The notes under the pieces were generated by a model, which was given only the letters and a program-made list of their open reading frames with translations, did no database searches and had not been told where the DNA came from. This document shows positions 48,490-57,341 of a stretch of 64,000 nt of DNA, piece by piece (within the stretch, counting starts at the first letter, position 1; every line of letters starts with the position of its first letter). The DNA lies in the NCBI RefSeq assembly GCF_000737575.1, contig NZ_CP006270.1, positions 1,863,163-1,927,162 of the forward strand, read 5' to 3'. A program made the position numbers and the translations under genes. The DNA is from Synechococcus sp. KORDI-49. Its GTDB lineage: Bacteria > Cyanobacteriota > Cyanobacteriia > PCC-6307 > Cyanobiaceae.

Positions 48490-49209
48490 TCAGCATTGGT
48501 CCGCGGTCAGTTCACGCCCGTCGCCGGGTACCTCCAGCCAGCGCCGCAGCCACCCCGTCAACCAGATGAACGGCAGGGTGTCGGCCAAGGCAGCCAGCAG
48601 TTTGAACAGGTAGCCGCTGGCGATGAAGCTGCCCAGCTGCGGCAACACAGGCTCTCCGGGACGCACCGGCAGCACGTGAGCTCCGTAGTGGCTGATCAAC
48701 ACCACAGCGCTGGTGTCCACCAGCTGGCTCACCAGGGTGGAGCCGTTGTTCCGCAACCAGAGGGCTCGGCCGTTTGTGAGTTGCTTCCAGAAGTGAAACA
48801 GCCGCACATCCACGAACTGGGCGGTGAGATAGGCCACCATCGAGGCTCCGATGGATCCGAAGCTCAGGGCCTGGATGGTGCGGAAGGTCGTCTCGGATGT
48901 GCCCGGCATCGCCGGCAGCAGTCCACCCAGCCACAGGATCAGCAGCACCCAGCCATTGAGAAGCAGACCCACCCACACCACCTGATTCGCTTTCTGCTCC
49001 CCCCAGAGCTCACTGATCAGATCGGTGCAGAGAAAGGTGATCGGGTACGGCAGGGCGCCGACGGCCACAACGATCGGCCAGTTGCCGATGCTGCCGAACT
49101 GCAGAAATCGCGTCAGCCCCAGGATGTTGAGCATGCCGAGCGTTCCGAGGAACAACCCCGCCAGCACCAGGAACACCCCGTCACGGCGGGCCTGGAGGCT
49201 GCTGCTCAT
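48490..49209 (-). CDS. Queuosine precursor transporter (YhhQ/VUT family)
   Basis: 239 residues with about six helices. The family motif [17 protein letters not shown] and [18 protein letters not shown] are visible. Imports queuine or preQ0/preQ1 bases, fitting the Tgt enzyme at the left edge as salvage partner. Overlap with the 47-aa gene is none; 53 nt separate them. It is divergent from mpg with 59 nt between starts. Confidence 0.88.
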   Translation of the reverse strand: MSSSLQARRDGVFLVLAGLFLGTLGMLNILGLTRFLQFGSIGNWPIVVAVGALPYPITFLCTDLISELWGEQKANQVVWVGLLLNGWVLLILWLGGLLPAMPGTSETTFRTIQALSFGSIGASMVAYLTAQFVDVRLFHFWKQLTNGRALWLRNNGSTLVSQLVDTSAVVLISHYGAHVLPVRPGEPVLPQLGSFIASGYLFKLLAALADTLPFIWLTGWLRRWLEVPGDGRELTADQC

Positions 49210-49268
49210 GGCGGCGTCCCGGTGGGGTCGTCACCACCCTGACTCTGTGTCGTCGGCCTGTCATCCGC

Positions 49269-49880
49269 ATGCATGCGATTCCCCTTGCGTTCTTTGCCCG
49301 TCCTGCTCAAGAGGTGGGGCCGGAGCTGATCGGTTGCCGTCTGGTGAAACGTCTGCCCAATGGCGAGCTGCTCTGGGGGGTGATTGTCGAAACGGAGGCG
49401 TATTCGCAGGACGAACCCGCCTGTCATGGCCATCGACGACGCTCACCCCAGAACGAAACGCTGTTCGGAGCGCCTGGACGCTTCTATGTGTATGTGAGCT
49501 ACGGCATTCATCACTGCGTGAATGTGGTCACGGACCGCCAGGACTGGGCCAATGGGGTGCTCCTCCGCGCCGTGGCGGTTCCCGGGGAGCCGGAACGGGT
49601 TGCCGCGGGGCCTGGTCTGCTGGCCCGCCGCTTCGGCATCGACCGTGGTCATGACAGCCGGCCGGTGACCGGACAACATGACGTGTGGCTGGCCCAGCGG
49701 CCGGCATCCCTCGCCAGTCCGACCCTTGTGACCACAACGCGCATCGGCATCTCTCAGGGCGAGCAGCTGCCGCTGCGCTGGTATCTGCAGGCCAGTCGAA
49801 GCGTCAGTCGCCGGGCCAAGGGAGATCGCACACCAGCGAGGGGCCTGGCCTGGTTCCCCGATGAGGAGTACGGCCGATGA
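49269..49880 (+). CDS. mpg: 3-methyladenine DNA glycosylase (AAG/MPG family)
   Basis: 203 residues. Excises alkylated purines from DNA. The catalytic Glu lies in [17 protein letters not shown], with [22 protein letters not shown] as the second family block and [16 protein letters not shown] near the end. Eukaryote-type AAG enzymes are common in bacteria. Its TGA overlaps the pyrB ATG by 4 nt. Confidence 0.93.
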   Translation: MHAIPLAFFARPAQEVGPELIGCRLVKRLPNGELLWGVIVETEAYSQDEPACHGHRRRSPQNETLFGAPGRFYVYVSYGIHHCVNVVTDRQDWANGVLLRAVAVPGEPERVAAGPGLLARRFGIDRGHDSRPVTGQHDVWLAQRPASLASPTLVTTTRIGISQGEQLPLRWYLQASRSVSRRAKGDRTPARGLAWFPDEEYGR

Positions 49881-50926
49881 GCGGTTGGCACCATCGACAC
49901 ATCCTTGATCTGGCGGCGTTCTCACGGGAGGACTACGCGGCTGTGCTGGAACTGGCCCATCGCTTTCGATCGCTGCCGGTCACCGGTGCGCGTCGCCTGC
50001 CGGCCCTTCAGGGACGCCTCGTGGCCACCTTGTTCTTCGAACCGAGCACGCGGACCCGCAGCAGCTTTGAGCTGGCCGCCAAGCGGCTTTCAGCGGATGT
50101 GCAGAGCTTCTCGCCTTCCAGCAGTTCCCTCAGCAAGGGAGAGAGCGTGCTGGACACGGCGCGGACCTATGTGGCGATGGGGGCGGATGTTCTTGTGGTG
50201 CGCCATCGCTCGACCGGGGTGCCGAGGCAGCTCGCCAGGGATCTCGAGCTGGCCGGTGAACGCACCGTTGTGCTCAACGGTGGTGATGGTCTGCACAGCC
50301 ATCCAAGCCAGGGGCTGCTCGACCTCTACACCCTGGCGCGCCACTTCGATCCCAGGCACCCCATGCCTGAAGCGCTGCAGGGCAAGCGAATCCTGATCGT
50401 CGGAGACATCCTCCATTCGAGGGTGGCCCGCTCCAACCTCTGGGCTCTCACCGCCTGCGGCGCGGATGTGGTGCTCTGCGGCCCGGCCAGCCTGTTGCCG
50501 GATGCCTTTGCGGATTTCGTGAAGGCTCCGCCACCGGGTCAGAGCGTGGACCCTGTTCCCCAGCGGGGCAGCATCCGGGTGGAACGTCGTCTGGAACGGG
50601 CTCTCGAGGGGGTGGATGCCGTGATGACGCTGCGCCTCCAGAAGGAGCGCATGGGCCAACAGCTGCTCACCACCCTTGAGCGCTATCACCGCGATTACGG
50701 CCTCAGCCACGAGAGGTTGTCCCAGTGCGGACAGACCGTGCCGGTGCTGCATCCCGGGCCGGTCAACCGGGGTGTGGAGATGACCGGCGCTCTGCTGGAT
50801 GATCCGGCGCTGTGTCGGGTTGAGGAACAGGTGCGGAACGGCGTGCCGATCCGCATGGCTCTCCTCTACTTGATGGCCGCTGCCGAATCGGCATCAGAAC
50901 CTTCACTGGTGTCCATCAGCTCCTGA
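49877..50926 (+). CDS. pyrB: Aspartate carbamoyltransferase catalytic subunit
   Basis: First committed step of pyrimidine synthesis: carbamoyl phosphate plus aspartate gives carbamoyl-aspartate. 349 residues, slightly long. [18 protein letters not shown] binds carbamoyl phosphate; [12 protein letters not shown] and [11 protein letters not shown] bind substrate. Translationally coupled to mpg by 4 nt. Its last 61 nt overlap ndh on the opposite strand. Confidence 0.96.
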   Translation: MSGWHHRHILDLAAFSREDYAAVLELAHRFRSLPVTGARRLPALQGRLVATLFFEPSTRTRSSFELAAKRLSADVQSFSPSSSSLSKGESVLDTARTYVAMGADVLVVRHRSTGVPRQLARDLELAGERTVVLNGGDGLHSHPSQGLLDLYTLARHFDPRHPMPEALQGKRILIVGDILHSRVARSNLWALTACGADVVLCGPASLLPDAFADFVKAPPPGQSVDPVPQRGSIRVERRLERALEGVDAVMTLRLQKERMGQQLLTTLERYHRDYGLSHERLSQCGQTVPVLHPGPVNRGVEMTGALLDDPALCRVEEQVRNGVPIRMALLYLMAAAESASEPSLVSISS

Positions 50927-52383
50927 GTCTGTGGATGCCCCGTCATCTGGTGGGAGTAGTAGTCCATGGCCGCCTTGAGAGCGGCATCCGGCTCGGCGAT
51001 CGACACCCCTTCACCGGCCTGCATCGGGAAGTGGGCGTCCACGGCATCGAGGGCCATGTGCTGGCTGGGCATGCCGGTGAGCAGGATGGAAGCGCGCTGC
51101 TGGGTGAGCAGGGCGAAGATCCATTTGATCGACAGGGAGATGCGGTTCTCCCATTCGGGGATCAGCACCAGGTGCACGAACGCCCAGAGGATCCAGCCGA
51201 TGCCGTCGGCGAAGCGCAGGCCCCGAAGATCAGCGACTGCACTGGCTCGGTCGAGCACGGCCATGCTGCCGAAATCGAAGTACTGAAAGGTCGGTCTGGG
51301 TCTTTCGGCGACGATCGCGGCGATATCCCTGCCGATGTAGGTGCCGGCCTGTTTGGCGGGAGACGCCATGCCGGGCAGAGGCTTGCCGTCGGTGGTGTGG
51401 CTGTAGCTGCTGAGGTCACCCGCGACACGGATCTCGGGATGGTCCGGGATTGAGAAATCGTGCTGAACGATCACCCGTCCGCCCCGGTCCACTTCGCAGC
51501 CGGTGGCTTCGGCGAGTTTCTTGCCGAGGTGGGATGCGCGCACCCCCGCGGTCCAGATCACGGTTGCGGCCTGGATGCGGACATCACCGTTCGGGGTGCC
51601 CACGATCAGCTCGCCCGGGCGCATGGTCTGCACACGGCCCTTGGGCAGGAACTCGATGCCGTCGTTCTTGAGCGATCGCAGCGCTGCCTCCGACAGCATC
51701 TCTGGCATGGCCCTCAGAACCCGGTCGCCGGGATCGACCAGAACGATCCGGGTCTTCTTCGGATCGAGCTGTTTGAAAGCGTTCTTGAGAGCCCACTTCA
51801 TCAACTCTGAGACCGCACCGGCCATTTCGCAGCCGCTGGGACCGGCCCCGACGATCACCACGGTCTGCAGGAACTGACGCGCATCGGGATCCGGGGTCTG
51901 TTCCGCCTGTTCCATGGCCATCAGAAGCCGTCGACGGATTTCCTCGGCGTGTTCGAGGATCTTCATCGGCGGCGCGAAGGTGCGCCATTCGTCGTGACCG
52001 AAGAAGGTGCTGCCGGAACCGGTGGCCAGCACAAGGTGGTCGTAGCTGTAGGCCTTGCCGTTGAAGACGATCTGCTTGCCTTCCGGGTAGACGTTGGTCA
52101 CCTCCCCGAGGAGCACCTGAACGTTGCGCTGCTTGCCGACCAGTTCTCTCAGTGGGGTGGCGATGTCACCGCGGGAGACGAGCCCGGTGGACACCTGATA
52201 GAGCAGGGGTTGGAACAGGTTGAAGTTGCGCTTGTCGATCAGGGTGATGCGCACATCGGCCTTGGCCAGAGCCTTGCAGGCGTGCACCCCGGCAAAGCCG
52301 CCGCCCACGATCACCACATGGGGGGCATGACGGAGGCGTTCTTCTGGGGGCTCCAGCTCCAGGAAAAAATGATCGCCGGCCAT
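50866..52383 (-). CDS. ndh: Type II NADH dehydrogenase (NDH-2)
   Basis: 505-residue peripheral membrane flavoprotein that passes electrons from NAD(P)H to quinone without proton pumping. Two nucleotide-binding motifs are visible: [16 protein letters not shown] (FAD, residue about 23) and [17 protein letters not shown] (NADH). [18 protein letters not shown] and [16 protein letters not shown] complete the fold. The C-terminal segment ([20 protein letters not shown]) should contact the membrane. It overlaps pyrB and is 73 nt upstream of nothing co-directional except the ycf20 gene, which precedes it. Confidence 0.93.
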   Translation of the reverse strand: MAGDHFFLELEPPEERLRHAPHVVIVGGGFAGVHACKALAKADVRITLIDKRNFNLFQPLLYQVSTGLVSRGDIATPLRELVGKQRNVQVLLGEVTNVYPEGKQIVFNGKAYSYDHLVLATGSGSTFFGHDEWRTFAPPMKILEHAEEIRRRLLMAMEQAEQTPDPDARQFLQTVVIVGAGPSGCEMAGAVSELMKWALKNAFKQLDPKKTRIVLVDPGDRVLRAMPEMLSEAALRSLKNDGIEFLPKGRVQTMRPGELIVGTPNGDVRIQAATVIWTAGVRASHLGKKLAEATGCEVDRGGRVIVQHDFSIPDHPEIRVAGDLSSYSHTTDGKPLPGMASPAKQAGTYIGRDIAAIVAERPRPTFQYFDFGSMAVLDRASAVADLRGLRFADGIGWILWAFVHLVLIPEWENRISLSIKWIFALLTQQRASILLTGMPSQHMALDAVDAHFPMQAGEGVSIAEPDAALKAAMDYYSHQMTGHPQTQELMDTSEGSDADSAAAIK

Positions 52384-52456
52384 GAGGCTTCCGAACAGAT
52401 TTATCCGAAGGCTATGAAGCGTGTCCTGTTTTGTCGGTGTCGGCGAACCACCTCGT

Positions 52457-52798
52457 TCAGATCAGCTTGAAGGCCTCGAGGAACAGGCCGTAAAGCAGGC
52501 CGATCCGGCTCATGTCCAGGATCTGGAACAGCACTGGAGAGCGTTCTCCGGGCTGGGCCGGTCGTCGCAGACGCACGGTGAATTCGGTGCCGATCACCAC
52601 CAGCAGTGCCGCAACCGGGTCGATCTGACCAAGCGCGCCGGACACCGTGGTGATGGCTGTTCCCAACAGGAAGCCGATCAGGAGGCCGATCAACCGGAGT
52701 GACAGACGCCGCCAGGGGTTGCCCGCCCAACGCTCCAGGCGACGGTTGGCCTGGCCGAGGTTGGATTGGAGCCGAGTGGACTGGAGACGGGAGATCAT
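52457..52798 (-). CDS. ycf20: Ycf20 / DUF565 protein
   Basis: 113 residues. NPWRRLSLRLIGLLIGFLLG then a second helix (PVAALLVVIGTEFTVRL) and the ending RIGLLYGLFLEAFKLI match Ycf20. In algae and plants Ycf20-like proteins influence thermal dissipation; in cyanobacteria the role is unclear. The start is ATG at 52798. A 16-bp dyad lies 39-54 nt upstream. Confidence 0.85.
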   Translation of the reverse strand: MISRLQSTRLQSNLGQANRRLERWAGNPWRRLSLRLIGLLIGFLLGTAITTVSGALGQIDPVAALLVVIGTEFTVRLRRPAQPGERSPVLFQILDMSRIGLLYGLFLEAFKLI

Positions 52799-52836
52799 CG
52801 TCTCGGAGTGCTGGAAAAGAGGCAGGGATGGATTCC

Positions 52837-52852
52837 GGTGATCCCCATCACC
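52837..52852. promoter_or_regulatory. Palindrome upstream of ycf20, operator-like
   Basis: GGTGAT-CCCC-ATCACC, a perfect 6+4+6 dyad 39 nt upstream of the ycf20 ATG. It overlaps the left arm of a 12-bp inverted repeat whose other arm lies at 52962-52973. Confidence 0.4.
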
Positions 52853-52973
52853 CGACCAGCGGACCCTGCCGAACTCTGTCTACACCACAGATAGGGTTTG
52901 TGCCGGCATCATCCGCTACTGATAGGGGATTCCAATAAAAAAGCCCGGGAGGATCCCGAGCCGGGTGATGGGG
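52843..52973. repeat. 12-bp perfect inverted repeat bracketing a terminator
   Basis: CCCCATCACCCG (52843-52854) and CGGGTGATGGGG (52962-52973) are exact reverse complements, 107 nt apart. The right arm abuts the terminator hairpin at 52943-52961. The intervening stretch has no gene; it also contains GATAGGG twice (from 52890 and 52921). Confidence 0.6.
52937..52961 (-). terminator. Rho-independent terminator for the 68-aa gene
   Basis: GCCCGGGA (52943-52950), loop GGA, TCCCGAGC (52954-52961): 8-bp stem with one G-T pair, then six T residues on the minus strand (52942-52937). It ends the transcript of the gene at 53026-53232. Confidence 0.88.
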
Positions 52974-53025
52974 ACTGGCGCAGCAAAGCTTGTCCGCATT
53001 GGTTTGGCAAGCCGCCTGTCAGGGC

Positions 53026-53232
53026 TCAGCTGCTCTCCGCCTTGGCCTTGCGGGATGACTTGCCTTCGAGCAGCTCCAGAAGGGCCTCCATCTGGGCCAT
53101 CACCCCTCGGACTTCGCCTGCTTCCGGAAGCAGACCGTCCTCCATGACGCCCTGATGCATCTCACGGAGCTCCTGACGGATGTAACGCAGGTGGCTGACG
53201 ACCTGCTCACGCTTCGACTGCGACATCGACAA
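53026..53232 (-). CDS. Small helical protein, unknown function
   Basis: 68 residues, all helical by eye with heptad-like Leu/Ile/Met spacing (VVSHLRYIRQELREMHQGVM, GVMAQMEALLELLEG) and a basic Ser/Lys tail (KSSRKAKAESS). It may form a short coiled-coil dimer. No family recognised. ATG at 53232. A terminator follows it, supporting a real transcribed gene. Confidence 0.65.
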   Translation of the reverse strand: MSMSQSKREQVVSHLRYIRQELREMHQGVMEDGLLPEAGEVRGVMAQMEALLELLEGKSSRKAKAESS

Positions 53233-53269
53233 CAGGAAATTTCACTCTTCCCTTTTACCGCATTGTGTG

Positions 53270-53392
53270 TCAAGGGCGGCTCTGATCCGCCTGACTGATC
53301 CCCGCGGCAAAGGCCAACAGTGCATAGGTGATCAGTGCCACAGGACGCACCAGAACGCTGATCAGAACGAGTGTCGACACCCCCGTCAGCAC
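53270..53392 (-). CDS. Possible 40-aa single-helix protein
   Basis: A GTG-initiated frame (53392, or 53380) encoding STLVLISVLVRPVALITYAL then LAFAAGISQADQSRP. It has one hydrophobic helix and a plausible polar end, but no ribosome-binding site. It lies between tRNA-Ala and the 68-aa gene, all on the minus strand. It could equally be non-coding spacer. Confidence 0.3.
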   Translation of the reverse strand: MLTGVSTLVLISVLVRPVALITYALLAFAAGISQADQSRP

Positions 53393-53433
53393 CAGGGGGC
53401 GCCGACTTCTCCAGCAGGTGTGGAAAACCGCAG

Positions 53434-53506
53434 TGGAGAATAGGGGATTCGAACCCCTGACCTCTGCGGTGCGATCGCAGCGCTCTACCAACTGAGCTAA
53501 TTCCCC
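53434..53506 (-). tRNA. tRNA-Ala (anticodon CGC)
   Basis: 73 nt. Acceptor GGGGAAT/ATTCTCC, D arm GCTC/GAGC, anticodon stem CTGCG/CGCAG around loop ATCGCAC (anticodon CGC, reads GCG), T arm AGGGG-TTCGAAT-CCCCT, discriminator A, CCA not encoded. The anticodon arm contains the octamer GCGATCGC, the cyanobacterial HIP1 sequence. Confidence 0.95.
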
Positions 53507-53568
53507 GCCACGTCAAGCTAGCCGCAGGACTCTGGGCCACACTTGGCGATGAGCTTCCCATCGCAGCG

Positions 53569-53793
53569 ATGCAGTCCGTTTCCGCCGGCGCAACGATCAC
53601 GCCTGAACGACTTGCCTCCTTCGATGAGGTCTCCGTTGCGGAGCTTGCGCGACGTCTGGATGAGGACGACTACTCCACGCCGTTCGATGGGCTGTCCGAT
53701 TGGCATCTGCTGCGGGCGTTGGCCATCCACCGTCCTGATCTGACGGCTCCCTACGTGCATCTGGTTGACCAGGAACCTTTTGATGAGGACTGA
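53569..53793 (+). CDS. DUF2555 family protein
   Basis: 74 residues, acidic, soluble. VAELARRLDEDDYSTPFDGL followed by SDWHLLRALAIHRPDLTAPY fits the DUF2555 family of cyanobacteria and plastids as I recall it; function unknown. ATG at 53569. Its last 11 nt overlap the coaBC start. Confidence 0.78.
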   Translation: MQSVSAGATITPERLASFDEVSVAELARRLDEDDYSTPFDGLSDWHLLRALAIHRPDLTAPYVHLVDQEPFDED

Positions 53794-55078
53794 GCAGCCG
53801 TCTGATCCGCTGCAGGGTCGTCGGCTGCTGGTGGCCGCCAGCGGCAGCATCGCGGCCGTCAAGACTCCGCTGCTAGTCAGCGCGCTGGTGAAGTCGGGTG
53901 CCGAGGTCCGCTGTCTGGTCACGCCCAGTGCTGCGGAACTGGTCAGTCCGGTTGCTTTGGCGAGTCTCAGTCGTCACCGCTGTTATCAGGATGGAGACGA
54001 GTGGAGCCCGAGCTGCAGCAGGCCACTGCACATCGAGCTGGCGGAGTGGGCGGAGCTGGTGCTGGTGGCACCGCTCAGCGCCTCCACGCTGGCTCGCTGG
54101 ACCCAGGGCCTCGCAGATGGCCTGCTGGCCAGCCTCCTGCTGGCCTGCGAGTGCCCGGTTCTGGCCGCTGCCGCGATGAACACGGCCATGTGGAGGCATC
54201 CTGCGGTTCAGGGGAACTGGCAGACGTTGCACGGCTTCCCGAATGTGATGCCCCTGCAGCCCTCAGCCGGTCTGCTGGCCTGCGATCGGATCGGTGACGG
54301 GCGCATGGCGGATCCGCAGCTGATCGAACTCGCAGCCGCCTCACTGTTGAACGGCGAAGGCCAGGGGGCGATCGTGCGTCGCGACTGGCAGGGGCGGCGT
54401 CTGCTCGTGACGGCTGGAGCCACCGAGGAGCGCATTGATGCAGCCCGGCTGCTCAGCAACCGCAGCAGCGGTCGCATGGGTGTTCTGCTGGCTCAGGCAG
54501 CCCGGATGCGCGGCGCCGATGTGGATCTCATCCATGGCCCGCTGCAGGTTCCTGCTGCCTGGCTGGAGGGGTTGAACGCCCATCCGATTTCCTCGTCCCA
54601 GGATCTTGAGCGGGAGTTGGTTCGCCACCAGCCCGCTGCCGATGCGGTGGCGATGCTGGCCGCGGTCGCTGATCTGCGTCGCCGCGATGGTGGGCTCGCG
54701 GAGAAACCCGCCAAACAGGAGCTCCTCGGCCTGATGCAGGCGGGTTGGCAGGAGGTTCCGGATCTCCTGCGTGGCCTGGTGCTACGTCGTCCACCGGGGC
54801 AGAGGCTGTTGGGCTTCGCGGCGCTCACCGGATCTGATGAAGAGCTGCTCAGTCGTGGGGAGGAGAAGCGCATCAACAAAGGGTGCGATCTTCTGTTCGT
54901 CAACCCGATCGACAGGCCCGACCAGGGATTCTCCGTTGAACGGAACGGTGGCTGGTTGCTCGGAGGCGGAGCGGCTGAGCACCTGCCGGTTCGCTCGAAG
55001 CTCGCCCTCGCCCATGACCTGCTGGATCGCCTGCTGGCACTGAAGCCCCGTCTCGAGGCGCGTCCGACAAGTTGTTGA
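53783..55078 (+). CDS. coaBC: Bifunctional phosphopantothenoylcysteine decarboxylase/synthetase
   Basis: Two steps of coenzyme A synthesis. 431 residues. The N-terminal flavoprotein CoaC has LLVAASGSIAAVKTP (residues 14-28), AAAMNTAMWRHPAVQGN and an active-site Cys in LLACDRIGDGRMA. The CoaB half begins with LLVTAGATEERIDAARLLSN and RSSGRMGVLLA and includes AMLAAVADLR. ATG at 53783 with AGGA upstream is chosen over a TTG at 53765. It starts inside the DUF2555 gene. Confidence 0.93.
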   Translation: MRTEQPSDPLQGRRLLVAASGSIAAVKTPLLVSALVKSGAEVRCLVTPSAAELVSPVALASLSRHRCYQDGDEWSPSCSRPLHIELAEWAELVLVAPLSASTLARWTQGLADGLLASLLLACECPVLAAAAMNTAMWRHPAVQGNWQTLHGFPNVMPLQPSAGLLACDRIGDGRMADPQLIELAAASLLNGEGQGAIVRRDWQGRRLLVTAGATEERIDAARLLSNRSSGRMGVLLAQAARMRGADVDLIHGPLQVPAAWLEGLNAHPISSSQDLERELVRHQPAADAVAMLAAVADLRRRDGGLAEKPAKQELLGLMQAGWQEVPDLLRGLVLRRPPGQRLLGFAALTGSDEELLSRGEEKRINKGCDLLFVNPIDRPDQGFSVERNGGWLLGGGAAEHLPVRSKLALAHDLLDRLLALKPRLEARPTSC

Positions 55079-55191
55079 GAGCTGCAAAAGGCCAGCCTGG
55101 CAGTCGATTTCAGCCTTGTAGGATCCGCCAATCTCGGTCTGATCAGTCGATCAGCCGAACCTCAGCGTTCTCCAGCCGACCGGCTTCTCCC

Positions 55192-56022
55192 ATGCGCATC
55201 CGTCCTTTGCTGGCCGTCGTGCTGGCGCTCTGCCTCACCTTCTTCACCACGGCCTGCAGTGGTGACAGTGAAGCTGTCCAGCGTGGCGCGTCCAACGTCA
55301 CCTACGACGACATCCACAACACGGGCAAAGCCAACGATTGCCCCACGATCGGTGATTCCGCCCGTGGTTCGATTCCACTCAACGTGGGTGGCAGCTACGA
55401 ACTGCGCGATGTCTGCATGCATCCCGTTCAGGTGTATGCGAAGGAGGAGCCCAAGAACATCCGCCAACAGGCTGAGTTCGTTGAAGGCAAGATCCTCACG
55501 CGCTACACCTCCAGCCTGGATGAGGTCTTCGGCGATCTCACCGTGACCGAAGCCGGACTGGAATTCCAGGAGAAAGGTGGCATCGACTTCCAGCCGATCA
55601 CCGTCCTGGTGCCGGGCGGCGAGGAGTTTCCCTTCACCTTCTCCAGCAAGTCCCTGAAGGCCACCGCGGACGGCGCGGCCCTGACCACCAGCACGGACTT
55701 CGAGGGCAACTACCGCACCCCCAGCTACCGCACCAGCAACTTCATCGATCCCAAGGGCCGGGCCCTCACCACAGGCGTGCAGTACGCCCAGGGTCTGGTG
55801 GCCCTGGGAGGTGATGACGAGCAGTTGGAGAAGGACAACAACAAGCGCTACATCGATGGTGTTGGCACCATGAGCCTCTCGATCACGAAGGTTGATCCTG
55901 AGACAGGCGAATTCGCCGGCGTTTTCAGTGCCATTCAGCCTTCGGACTCCGATATGGGAGGCCGTGAAGTGGTGGACATCAAGATCACCGGAGATCTTTA
56001 CGGCCGTCTCGAAGAGTCCTGA
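55192..56022 (+). CDS. psbO: Photosystem II manganese-stabilising protein PsbO
   Basis: Lumenal 33-kDa extrinsic subunit that stabilises the Mn4CaO5 cluster. 276 residues. The signal peptide spans about residues 1-22 (LLAVVLALCLTFFTTAC); the mature part has VTYDDIHNTGKANDCPT, the conserved two-cysteine pair (DCPT and RDVCMHP), FQPITVLVPGGEEFPF, and C-terminal EFAGVFSAIQPSDSDMGG. Cys22 follows a weakly lipobox-like TTAC. ATG at 55192. A strong terminator follows the stop by 28 nt. Confidence 0.97.
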   Translation: MRIRPLLAVVLALCLTFFTTACSGDSEAVQRGASNVTYDDIHNTGKANDCPTIGDSARGSIPLNVGGSYELRDVCMHPVQVYAKEEPKNIRQQAEFVEGKILTRYTSSLDEVFGDLTVTEAGLEFQEKGGIDFQPITVLVPGGEEFPFTFSSKSLKATADGAALTTSTDFEGNYRTPSYRTSNFIDPKGRALTTGVQYAQGLVALGGDDEQLEKDNNKRYIDGVGTMSLSITKVDPETGEFAGVFSAIQPSDSDMGGREVVDIKITGDLYGRLEES

Positions 56023-56050
56023 TCGCCTTTCGACCCGTCCATTCACTGTG

Positions 56051-56074
56051 AAGGGGCCTTCGGGCCCTTTTTTT
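56051..56074 (+). terminator. Rho-independent terminator of psbO
   Basis: AAGGGGCC (56051-56058), TTCG tetraloop, GGCCCTTT (56063-56070) with one G-T, then more T residues to 56074. Eight-bp stem with a stable UUCG loop, 28 nt past the psbO stop. Confidence 0.92.
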
Positions 56075-56124
56075 GTGTTCATCGCAGCCGTCTGGGAGAA
56101 TCTCGCCGATTCGGACCCTCACTC

Positions 56125-57297
56125 ATGACAGCCAGCGCTTCTGCAGCCGCCCAGCGATCCGGCGTGATCGCTCCCTACGGCGGTTCGTTGGTGGATCTGA
56201 TGGTGCCGGAATCGGATCGTGCTGCGATCCGTGCATCGGCCGGCAAGACCCTGGAATGCTCCGATCGCAATGCCTGTGATGTCGAGCTGCTCACGGTCGG
56301 TGGGTTCTCCCCCCTGCGCGGCTTCATGCATCAGGAGGATTACGACGCGGTGGTCGCCGGACACCGGACGGCAGCAGGTCAGCTGTTCGGCCTGCCGATC
56401 GTGATGGACACCGATCGCGAGGACGTGGTGGTCGGCGACAAGGTTCTGCTCACCTACAAAGGGCAGGAGCTTGCTGTTCTCCATGTGGAGGACAAGTGGG
56501 AGCCGAACAAGGTTGTGGAGGCCAAGGGCTGTTACGGCACCACGTCGATCGAGCACCCTGCGGTTCGCATGATCAGCATGGAGCGCAAGCGCTTCTACCT
56601 GGGCGGCAGCCTCAAGGGTCTGGAGCTTCCCCAGCGCGTGTTCCCGTGCAAGACCCCGGCCGAGGTGCGGGCTGACCTGCCCGATGGTGAGGACGTGGTG
56701 GCCTTCCAGTGCCGCAACCCGATCCACCGTGCGCACTACGAACTGTTCACGCGGGCGCTGCATGCCCAGAACGTGAGCGAGAACGCTGTGGTGCTGGTGC
56801 ACCCCACCTGCGGACCCACCCAGCAGGACGACATCCCCGGTGCTGTGCGCTTCCAGACCTACGAGCGTCTGGCTGCCGAAGTGAACAACGACCGGATCCG
56901 CTGGGCCTACCTGCCCTATGCCATGCACATGGCCGGCCCGAGGGAGGCCCTGCAGCACATGATCATCCGCCGCAACTACGGCTGCACCCACTTCATCATC
57001 GGCCGCGACATGGCCGGCTGTAAGTCCTCCCTGAGTGGTGACGACTTCTACGGCCCCTACGACGCCCAGAACTTCGCCAAGGAGTGCGCTCCAGAGCTCA
57101 CCATGGAGACCGTGCCCTCCCTGAACCTCGTCTACACCGAAGAAGAGGGATACGTCACCGCTGAGCACGCGGAGGCCCGGGGACTGCATGTGAAGAAGCT
57201 GAGCGGAACCCAGTTCCGCAAGATGCTGCGCGGCGGCGAGGAAATCCCTGAGTGGTTCGCCTTCAAGAGCGTGGTTGAGGTGCTTCGGTCGGCCTGA
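56125..57297 (+). CDS. sat: ATP sulfurylase
   Basis: Activates sulfate with ATP to adenosine 5'-phosphosulfate, the entry to assimilation. 390 residues. QCRNPIHRAHYEL (residues about 196-208) is the HxxH nucleotide motif; VLVHPTCGPTQQDDIP and THFIIGRDMAG complete the active site. ATG at 56125. It lies between the psbO terminator and ftsH. Confidence 0.95.
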   Translation: MTASASAAAQRSGVIAPYGGSLVDLMVPESDRAAIRASAGKTLECSDRNACDVELLTVGGFSPLRGFMHQEDYDAVVAGHRTAAGQLFGLPIVMDTDREDVVVGDKVLLTYKGQELAVLHVEDKWEPNKVVEAKGCYGTTSIEHPAVRMISMERKRFYLGGSLKGLELPQRVFPCKTPAEVRADLPDGEDVVAFQCRNPIHRAHYELFTRALHAQNVSENAVVLVHPTCGPTQQDDIPGAVRFQTYERLAAEVNNDRIRWAYLPYAMHMAGPREALQHMIIRRNYGCTHFIIGRDMAGCKSSLSGDDFYGPYDAQNFAKECAPELTMETVPSLNLVYTEEEGYVTAEHAEARGLHVKKLSGTQFRKMLRGGEEIPEWFAFKSVVEVLRSA

Positions 57298-57341
57298 GCT
57301 CTCATAGACCCGTTAACATTCCTTCACTGAGCAGGCGAACC

